A DNA stretch of 64,000 bases from Pogonophryne albipinna. Taxonomy: Eukaryota; Chordata; Actinopteri; Perciformes; Artedidraconidae. Numbering within the stretch: position 1 is the first letter of the stretch; each line of letters begins with the position of its first letter. The notes under the pieces are model-generated. The model ran no database searches. It saw nothing but the letters and a program-made list of their open reading frames with translations, and was not told the origin of the DNA. Location of the stretch: assembly GCA_028583405.1 (NCBI GenBank), contig CM053253.1, forward strand, positions 7,218,451-7,282,450. The letters run 5' to 3'. The position numbers and the translations under genes are program-made. Positions 55,701 to 64,000 of this stretch are shown piece after piece.

Positions 55701-56984
55701 CCCGATGGCCAATCCGAGCCTGCTCACACACACACAACTGAAACCAAAGTCATTTGCAGACATATGTAAAAATCTCTCATACACACATGTGAAAGAGAGA
55801 GAGAACACACCTTTATCTATTTAATATAGCCTAGTTGTACAAAATAAAGTGAGAAATCATTCCAATGTGTACTATAGGACAGTAAACAGTTTAAAAGGGG
55901 AGTGATTAGTAAAACGCATAAATAAAAAGAAATAATGCTATATAACATAAGATAAGAATACACAAGTTTAAATGATTTGTTATTGGTTGTGATCATATTC
56001 TAAAGATGTTTGGATTATTGAAAAGTATACAGCTCCCTTTCATAGAGTGTTGAGAGCTGTATCCATAAATTCATTTTGTGCTCAAAGTGCACCAGATTGA
56101 TGCATTTCACTTCAACATTTTAAAAAAAATCATACATTTTCTTTTCACTGAAAACGGGTCCCACAGACCCAAACAGCACACAAAGGTTAAAGGTAAGCAT
56201 ATAATAATGTTAAAATGTGCTAAATATATACACTGCAAAAAAACTGAAAAAGAGGAGTAAAAGTAGCTCACGACTTGTTTTATTTTTTGATCCTAAAAAA
56301 GGTTGGAGACCCCTGTTATAGAACGATATATTTGACCATTTTAAGCTTGGCCTACCATTTTATTGGAGTGGCGAGGTGGGGCTTGAAAAGGCCCACCTGT
56401 TCAAAGTGGGGAATGCCAGAAAAAGTCTTAATGTGTTCAAATCTTCATCAGGTCCCACACAGCAACATGCATCATATATGACCAACATTATAAAAAAATG
56501 AGCGTGAAAAACCTTGCTGTCTTGACAGGCAGAGGTTTTTATTAGACGTGTTAACTCAGACGGTGAGTATCAGGGGCCTCCGTCGGGTCATTCAGCTCTG
56601 AAGGCAAACAGATTTCTGCTGAGGATCTGTTGAACGGCTGCTGTCATGTTTACATTCACAAAGTGATTCTGCCAACAGCGCAGCTCGGGAGTTTGTCCAG
56701 GTTGTGACCGTTGGGCCATTAATCCCATATGTCTGACACAAGTAATGTGTGTTGCACGAGGTTAGTTACATTGCTAATAGGAACGTTTAAAAGCTTTTCT
56801 CTGCACATTATTTAAAAAGAGACTGTTTTGGTACAGGAAATAACTCAGATTTTGTGGAAATTAGGCCTTCGTTATCATATGACACTGACATCCTCGTGGA
56901 TTCATCTTCTTATTACAGACACATGCATTTCCTAACATTCGGTCTATAAAATGTATTATCTCTTCAATTTACACACGGCATCTA
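55701..56984. other. Intergenic DNA, no gene seen
   Basis: AT-rich. GGTTGGAGACCCCTG near 56301 looks like a lone hAT terminus. No exon recognised. Confidence 0.45.
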
Positions 56985-57281
56985 TTGCACGTCTGTCCGT
57001 CCTGGGAGAGGGATCCCTCCTCTGTTGCTCTCCCTGAGGTTTCTCCCATTTTTCCCCTTAAACTGTGGGTTTTCTCTGGAAGTTTTTCCTTGTACGATGT
57101 GAGGGTCTAAGGACAGAGGGTGTCGTTTTTCTCATACTGATATTCTGAACAATCTGTGCTGTTGTATTTGCTGTAAAGTGTCTCTACTGTAGGCTAATTT
57201 TATTATATGTACAGCACTTTGGCTTGACCAAAAATCGTTTATAAATGTGCTATATAAATAAAACTTGATTTGATTTGATAT
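56985..57281 (+). mobile_element. LINE 3' untranslated end (family C copy 2)
   Basis: Contains GGGAGAGGGATCCCTCCTCT, CTCCCTGAGGTTTCTCCC and ACAGCACTTTGGCTTGACC, then a (TTGAT)n tail. The last 80 bp match the copy at 49690-49765. No coding part remains. Confidence 0.75.
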
Positions 57282-57659
57282 TTAAAGTGGCACCTATAAT
57301 CTGAAGAAAGGGCTGAATATGTATCGCCTGCTAGAGTCTTAATGTCCGCACCGTTTTGCAGCAAACTGAACAGTGACTTGCAGTTTGTTTGGACAAAGAA
57401 GCACTTTATAAACCAATCCAGGCCAAAAAGAGGCTTAGTGTAGGCAGCTGCCAAAGAATGCATTTGTAACATAAACGTCCTGGTTTTGGAAGATTTGTTG
57501 AGAATATGGATAAAAAACAAAGTTGCTACTGTACTCAAAAACAATGCAAAGCAGGTGAGACAATGCTCTGCTCAGGGATGAAGAAGGCAAAGAGGTGACC
57601 AATGCTATAGTCATTATTTTAAAAAACAGGATCCCACAGTATGATAAAAACCAACCCAC

Positions 57660-57970
57660 TCTCTTCAGTCTGCGTACAAATGACACGACTTTACACATTG
57701 GGAAATGCGTGCAATAGATACGTTAAAGTCCGATTTTGTGTGCCTATCATACGCCAACTATTCCCATTGAGTTCTGAGTCCGAGTTTTGCGTGCGAATGA
57801 GACGCAAATGGATACGGTCGGGTCTGAGAAGACCGGAAGCTGTGTGGTCCATAAAAACATGTTATTACTCAATATCAAGCCACGATTATTGATTTGATTT
57901 TAAATCGTATAATGTCGGACTTTTTTTGCCATCCGTGAAGAAAAGAAATGGGGCTCAGAGCCTACAATAA
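57660..57970 (+). repeat. Dispersed repeat sharing the core of the 60.2-60.7 kb element
   Basis: AAGACCGGAAGCTGTG, TACTCAATATCAAGCCAC and AAAGAAATGGGGCTCAGAGC occur here and, in the same order, at 60361-60500. The long inverted ends of the other copy are missing. Confidence 0.7.
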
Positions 57971-58076
57971 ACATACAATACACATAAATTGTCAGCTGAT
58001 TGCGTTCTATTGCATCAAATCTAAAGGATAAAGCTGATTAAGACAACACATATCAATGTTAGTATGTAGGGTTAGG

Positions 58077-58393
58077 GTGCCTGAAACGCCTCCATTGGAC
58101 TATTTTGTTTACTTCTGGAATACAGTGACATCACTATGTAACACTTTGTTTTGCTAGCGCTCCAACACATTGTACATGATTGGCTAAGGGGCGGGACATC
58201 TTTAAGTAGTTGACCAATCACAACAGAGCCGGCCAGCTAACCAATCAGAGCAGACTGGGCTCTGGTTTCAGACGGAGGGTGAAAAGAGGTGCTGCAGCAC
58301 AGGCAGTATGAGAACAAGAAAGAGCTTTTTGAACATTAAAGCTTGGAGACATGTAGAGACACTAAATACTAATATCAACCTGAACATTTTTTA
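58077..58393 (+). mobile_element. TTAA element, family F4 copy f
   Basis: Carries the F4 core without an insertion (TTGCTAGCGCTCCAACACAT, GTTGACCAATCACAACAGAG, AACCAATCAGAGCAGACTGG). It serves as the empty-site reference for copies b and d. Terminal repeats are eroded. Confidence 0.78.
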
Positions 58394-58499
58394 ATATACA
58401 TTTTATTACTTTTATTTTATTTGACCTTTATTGGCTATATTACTTAAATTGTTTATGTTTATACATCTCATTTTATCTTGTATTACACATTTTCTGTTA

Positions 58500-58606
58500 T
58501 GTTTGTATAATTTATTTTATTTTATTAATTTAAAAATGGAACAACTGCCCCGAAAACCAATTTCACCCTGGGATGATTAAAGTGTTTCTGATTCTGTTTC
58601 TGATGT
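58500..58606 (+). mobile_element. Probable LINE 3' tail
   Basis: CACCCTGGGATGATTAAAGT followed by (TTTCTGATTCTG)-like repeats resembles 3' ends of fish RTE/Rex3-type elements. Short, with no coding part. Confidence 0.4.
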
Positions 58607-60184
58607 CCTCTGAACATTATGTATACTAATCTGTTGGCCTCTTTATGTGTTTCATAACTGTTAAATGTTAATAGTGGGCAATGTTTTGTAAATCATCAGA
58701 TCTTAGTGTGGTGGGCCATGTCTTGATATTCTTATGTTGATTGTAACCCATTTCACTGATGCGTTATTATGTTGAATGTGTACAAGCCAGTTCTTGTATG
58801 ATTATAGCTTTGTAATATTTGCATCTTCTGGTCCCACTGTGACATGCAAATCACTGAATGAGTAAAAACAAAACCTCCATCAACTGCTGTATTAGAAAGC
58901 TGGTGTGAGAGGCAGTACTGTGCACATGATGGGGATTGCTTTGTATCCTGGAGCCCAACCAAGCTAGCGTTATCAAAGTTTCATATTTCAGGCTTTTCAG
59001 TTACAAAGAGAATATTTTAGCTATTTTAGCTGCCTTTTCCAATATGCAGCTTCTCAAAACTCCCTCTTGTATTCAACAACATCAAGCTCAAATACTTTAA
59101 AATCATCCTGTAAACTCCCTCACTGCTCCGACAGCTCAAAGCCTTCATCATCACCATCAGGCTCGGCTCCCATGGCCTCTTTTAACAACCTCCATATCTC
59201 TGACACACCTCCTGGATTACAGCCGTGTGAAAAAGGCAGACACAAATGGCGATGATAATTATTTCCCCTCTTCTGATTCTGTTGTGATCCAGCAGAGCTC
59301 TGGAGCCAAACAGATGCTGCACAAGCCGGCGAAAAAGAAAGAAAAAACCAAGCAGCTGTCACACACTACACCTCTTTTCTCTTACTGCGTTGATAAAAAC
59401 AAAAAGTGTGTACTCACCAAATGGAGGTTCCATACTTGAAGCGACTTGTGTGTTTACATTGACCATGTCGTCCTCTGCTTCCTCTCAAACATGTGTTTTA
59501 AATCCACTTTTCCCTCCCTCACCATAAGGTGTAAAATGTGGAAGTTTGGCGCAGGTTGCTGTAGTGTGAGAAGGGTGTTGTTGGTGCAAGGTAAGGCCGG
59601 TGTTGCCGCTGTTATCTTATTGATTTTCCTAATCTGGGCAAATGTGGGTGGGGAGGTTAAACAGTAACTAGCTCGTATGGACACCAATCTATATAGCAGC
59701 TGTAACTAAGGCAACATGATGATAGAAACTCAAATAGACATTAATTTATTATGTGCTTTTCCCTCTTTCTCATCACCAAATAGCAGTTTCTCCAAATACA
59801 GATTAGTGACTAAGAGCGCTGAGTAAGAAACTGAGTTTATACAGAAAGGAGAGGGAAAGCTGGAGGGTGGGGAGTCAAATAAAAGACTGAGAGGAGTGGA
59901 GCATGTACTGAGGGTGGCAGCGAGCAAACTGTGATGAGTAACCTCACCAGTTTTGTTTTTACTGAAGGAAAAATATTAAATTGGGCCTAAATGGAAATGG
60001 ATGTCAGGAAACCCACTGAAATCTAATTAAAAAATACTATGTGCATTACTTCCTGTCCTAAATGGAGATTTCCCACATGCTTAACTGCATACAATCTAAT
60101 GTGGTATCATGCAGCTCCATCTGATACATTTGACCAATTTCACAGGAAGATTGACTCGTTTTCTTAGGTCATTTTCATATATAG
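58607..60184. other. Intergenic DNA, no gene seen
   Basis: Serine- and lysine-rich frames of 60-80 codons around 59.1-59.7 kb overlap on both strands and carry no domain. Confidence 0.45.
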
Positions 60185-60670
60185 TCAACCCAGTCTCACG
60201 GCATTTCGTGTAATAGTCACAAAATTAATGTAATCTATTGATTCGTGTTCACCAACACGATTTTCCCATTTTTCTCACAGAACGATTTCAAAAGCAATGT
60301 ATTTCTATTGGTATTATGTTTCGTGCCTGCAACACGTCCTTTTGTCCGTTCGGGTCTTGGAAGACCGGAAGCTGTGGGGTTCATAAAAATATGTTCTTAC
60401 TCAATATCAAGCCACAATTATTGTTTTTATTTTAAATTGTATAATGTCTGACTTTTTTTGCTGTCCGCGAGGAAAAGAAATGGGGCTCAGAGCCTCAGAA
60501 TACTGAAATCTGCATTTTTTTCAATCTTCTTTCCTTCTAATTTGTTATTATTTACATTGCTTTTAAAATCGTTCTGTGTGACAGGAAAAAATGGAGAAAT
60601 CATGTTGGTGAACACGAATCAATAGATTAATTTTGTGACTATAACACGAAATGCCGTGAGACTGGGTTGA
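60185..60670. mobile_element. Palindromic MITE with long inverted ends
   Basis: Left arm TCAACCCAGTCTCACGGCAT and right arm ATGCCGTGAGACTGGGTTGA are inverse copies. Similarity continues inward for roughly 120 bp (AATCTATTGATTCGTGTTCA on the left, its inverse on the right). The loop of about 230 bp is shared with 57660-57970. No coding capacity, and the target duplication is not clear. Confidence 0.82.
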
Positions 60671-61107
60671 AATAATTAGATTAACATGATTTACATCCCA
60701 TCGATAACGTCAGATTCTGGATTTATCACCTACTTTAACAATACTGGTGTTTTTATGTGATTTATAGTTGCTTGAGCACATTTTGTGAAAACATGCACTT
60801 TTTGTTCTCTTGCTAGTAGGCTACTGTTATTAAGTAAGAGGATCAATGTCACTACAGCCTGCAGCCAGTTAGCTTAGCTTATGGTAAATACTTTAAAGGC
60901 TACCTGGAGAAACAGCTAGGCTAGTTCAAATAAAAACCTCTGAAACGTACTTATTACTATGTAACTTATTTGTTTAATCTCCACAAAAACCATAGATAAA
61001 ATGTGCTGGACTATTTCTTAGCTAGTAGACACAAATGTGAATTATTGTGTCAAACTTGTTTCTTTTTAAACTATATCTTTAATTGTCTGTGGAGTCAAAC
61101 CTGTTAA
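60671..61107. other. Intergenic DNA, no gene seen
   Basis: No exon or element end recognised. Confidence 0.45.
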
Positions 61108-62265
61108 GCCCCAAGGTACCCGCCGGCGGGTACTTTTTTATTTTTTTTCACGACACTGTCTCAGGGCATCTTAATATTTAAGAACCTATTAATGTGTTAT
61201 ACCAGATTAACGGGAATAATCTCAGCTAACTGACGATACAAACCATTTTTACCAAAACAAAACACAAGTCTCATAAGAAGCATCTAAATGACCCCTGAGC
61301 GAAAAATGCTAACGCACTTTGGCACAGAACTCAAGATAAAGATACCCTTATTACTTATCGTAACTGCACATACAAGATATCCGATTAAAGCTGAGGTTCC
61401 ACAGATTATTTGGGTATATATCATCACTGAGTGATCCGAACTCTTGACAAGGGAAGCAAACACAGACATCACAACACGTACCTTTATGGAGCTTTTACGG
61501 GAGATCGTCTCACCGTAGCTGTCAATCTGATCAAAAGACTTGTTCAATGGCATTAAAACGAGAAAAAACGCGGCTGAATCGGTTAATCCATAGGTTGATA
61601 ATGTTTCTGGGTAATACTTTTTTAAATTTAAGATCCATAATTCAATTTTTATGTAAAAATCGGAGAGTAAAAGTTAGCTGCTAATGGTAGCCACCAGAGT
61701 AATCGTAGCTTCCGGTCTTGGCTATGCGTCAGTCTCACACACACACATTACCAAATAAGGAGTATGTGGGAGTTCCCCTCGATTCCATTGGCTCTGACGG
61801 TTAGAAAGAGTTCAATCAGCAAAATCGACCAAGGGGGCCCAGAGATACGTCAAATCCACCCAAATGACCCCAGAAGTGTTTTTTTTTGTTGCTAAATCTC
61901 TCTAAAAAGGTCAAATTTCACTTGTTTTGCATCAATCTTGATACAGGGTACTTATTATATGTTGTAGTTTGGATTCCTAAAGCTTTTAGTCTACCATCCC
62001 ATCATTCAAGGGTGGTTTTCACCATAAGTAAAAAAAAAATTTGGACGGACACTATAATTTACATTTTTTTTATTGTATTCAATCTGAATTTACTTTAAAA
62101 TAAAAACATCTATATTGATTCTGACACTTCTACATCCAACTCACAGGTGTAATATTGCTTTGAGATTTTTTTATTTATTAATTTAACCCTTTTAGAAGGG
62201 AAGATATGGCATTTGTTCTGGGAATGTCATTTTCGAGCCTGAGACCTGAAAAACAGGCTCGGGGC
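61108..62265 (+). mobile_element. TTAA element, family F3
   Basis: Inverted ends GCCCCAAGG and CTCGGGGC are bounded by TTAA (61104-61107, 62266-62269). A perfect 18-bp palindrome GTACCCGCCGGCGGGTAC lies just inside the left end (61116-61133). Length 1158 bp. The longest frames (89 and 70 codons) show no transposase motif, so it looks like an internally deleted piggyBac-type element. Confidence 0.75.
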
Positions 62266-62548
62266 TTAACTGGTGATGCCATCCTCAAGAGAAAACAAAG
62301 CACAAAAGTGACAGAGACAGGCTATCAGTTTCCCTGGGTTTCCAGTCTTCATGCTAAGCTAAGCTAACTGTCTCCTGTAGCATCATCTTGTCATCTTAAG
62401 CCAAGACAGCAAATAATTGTATTAAACTATTTCAAAAACTATTTTTTTTTACTTTCTGTGGACTCAATTTACTGGTGATGACATCCTGAAGATTGAAAGT
62501 CATACAGGTTTAAAAAAAAAAAAAACAGTTGCAGTTATGTTTAACAAC

Positions 62549-62569
62549 TGTGTGTGTGTGCGTGTGCGT

Positions 62570-62607
<38 letters not shown>

Positions 62608-62630
62608 TGGTTGGTTGGTTGGTTGGTTGG
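62549..62630. repeat. Compound microsatellite (TG/CGTGTG)n then (TTGG)n
   Basis: TG and CGTGTG repeats run to about 62606, followed by six TTGG units. Confidence 0.93.
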
Positions 62631-63252
62631 AAGCACAGCTGATCCCTCCTATTTTAGACCATAAAAGTTGCATTAGTCTCTTTTATGGCTCAGGAAGTCT
62701 CCGAGGGTTGAATGGAGAGAGAGGTAATGAGGTGAAATGCAGGACAGAACATTTCCTGCAGGAGCATTTATTTATTTATATATACACAGCACAGCGTCAT
62801 AATTTATTTATAACTTAATTACTATTCAGCCATCAGGCAAACTGTGAATTAAACACATTCACTGCAGGAATGACTGGACAGATTTTCACACGAAACAAAA
62901 AAAATATATACCATCAGGTTAGAAGATCATAGTAAATATAATATGTACAACAAAAGTGCTTATTTTTGGGGGGGGGGGGGGGTAATGCATATAAAACGTC
63001 ACCCAAATGCATCAAAAACAGTGCAAACAATCGCTGTGGATGTCTATAAAAAATATAAAAATGCGAAACTTATGAAAGGTTATTTTGTTAGTGATCAACA
63101 GCGCTGAAAATATAAAAATGTATTTTAAAATATCATTAATATAGATTTACTTTGAACGTAGTGGGAGAGAGCTGCATCATTTTATGCAGACATCGTCACA
63201 CTTGATTTAACATGAATTATGACTTTGTTTTCTTCCATTTAAACACAGTGTG
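62631..63252. other. r3hdml 3' side, no further gene seen
   Basis: Probably 3' untranslated or flanking sequence of r3hdml. A run of about 17 G lies near 62968. Confidence 0.45.
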
Positions 63253-63385
63253 TTAAAGTCTTGTAAGTCTTCTGGGTGATGTTTTTGGGGAGCACTGGTT
63301 CCTCCAGCAGGAGCCGCCGTAGCTGGACGGACAGACAGAGCAAGGCTTGCCCCTCTTATAGGGGACCTCCCCCACCCAGTTGCCC
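63253..63385 (-). CDS. r3hdml: R3HDML-like CAP-family protein, last coding exon
   Basis: An acceptor CAG after a T-rich tract precedes an exon whose first base completes a split codon, then reads [31 protein letters not shown] and a basic tail ending RRLTRL and TAA (63253-63255). This is the cysteine-rich end of the R3HDML/PI15 group of CAP (SCP/TAPS) secreted proteins; the GNW-GE-PYK-G-PC-S-CP-SY pattern is diagnostic. The CAP domain and signal peptide are in exons beyond the right edge. PI15 and CRISPLD share the motif; the position upstream of hnf4a on the same strand favours R3HDML. The mature protein is expected outside the cell. Confidence 0.8.
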
Positions 63386-64000
63386 CTGAAAAAAACAAAT
63401 GAACATAATATTAGTTATAAGGTAATTTTTATTTTATTTTTTAAACATGTATTTATTTATTTTTTTGATATAACACATTGCACAAACACAACCGAACATT
63501 CACCAACATTAGACATATAGCAGATTACAAAATAATGCTAACAAATATATAGATACTAGAAATCAGTTTAAAGTACAGACCAAGAATATAATGACATTTG
63601 CAAATTCAACAAAAATACAATAAAAGCACATCCACAAACAGAGCAGAGTCAAGTTGACAGTTCTCCAAGTAGATTAACCTCAACATTTCCTCACAGTAGT
63701 TTAGTCTTTTCACTTTAACCCTCCATAGCTTCTGCAATGTCCCCATTTTAGCTATAAGACATTTTTAATGTGTGGGTTTCCCCTCAACATGTTGGTTTCA
63801 TACAAATACCTATTAATGAACGATACTGTAACTATTGTATATTCTTGTTGTCAATAAAACCAATAATGTATCTGTAAGTGAGTCACTACTTTACTTTAAC
63901 TCTTAAGTACTCTAAGCCTTAATTATTTCCAGCGCAACAGTGTGGAATGAGTTGTTTTCTCTCCTTGAAAAGCCAATGATAAATTCAAAAATAAGGAATT
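63386..64000 (-). other. r3hdml intron (partial)
   Basis: AT-rich sequence upstream of the last exon. No other exon is visible before the window ends. Confidence 0.6.

Noticed and set aside
55247..55824. Proline/alanine/arginine-rich frames up to 144 codons
   Set aside because: They occur in several frames on both strands over a GC-rich repeat, as expected from composition.

Overview
This is a teleost fish nuclear genome window. The signs are vertebrate split genes with GT-AG introns, 150-180 bp CA/TG microsatellites, L2- and CR1/Rex1-like LINEs, tRNA-derived SINEs, and a dense set of small hAT and TTAA-target DNA transposons. It is about one fifth recognisable mobile DNA and carries only three protein-coding genes, all on the minus strand. 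I cannot name the species.

Genes, in direction of transcription from right to left: the last coding exon of an r3hdml-like CAP-family secreted protein (63.3 kb; the rest lies off the right edge); hnf4a, the nuclear receptor HNF4 alpha (39.7 to 34.9 kb, 10 coding exons, 454 aa, every splice junction in phase); and ttpal, alpha-tocopherol transfer protein-like, a CRAL-TRIO lipid carrier (32.0 to 28.2 kb, 5 coding exons, 344 aa). The order R3HDML-HNF4A-TTPAL on one strand matches human 20q13.12 as I recall it, which supports orthology. Nothing in the sequence links the three proteins functionally.

Layout. 1-28 kb: gene-free flank downstream of ttpal, holding hAT elements with visible 8-bp target duplications, four families of TTAA-flanked elements, two SINEs and a 41-bp tandem repeat. 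28-33 kb: ttpal and its CCAAT-box promoter. 33-40 kb: hnf4a, with a 153-bp TG/CA repeat starting about 6 bp from a 5' splice site and an HNF1-like site about 250 bp upstream of the start codon. 40-48 kb: upstream region with a hAT element, a SINE flanked by an exact 49-bp direct repeat, a 176-bp CA repeat, and a GC-rich block near 48.1 kb that may be an alternative first exon of hnf4a. 48.5-54.7 kb: a LINE broken by a multi-level nest of later insertions. 55-63 kb: more repeats, then the r3hdml exon.

The most informative parts are the nested transposons. Target-site duplications and empty sites in sister copies give an insertion order, and nothing needs to be reconstructed. For hnf4a the points to check are the loss of the upstream start codon, the splice-site microsatellite and the candidate second promoter. 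I saw no tRNA or rRNA gene, no CRISPR array and no viral gene.
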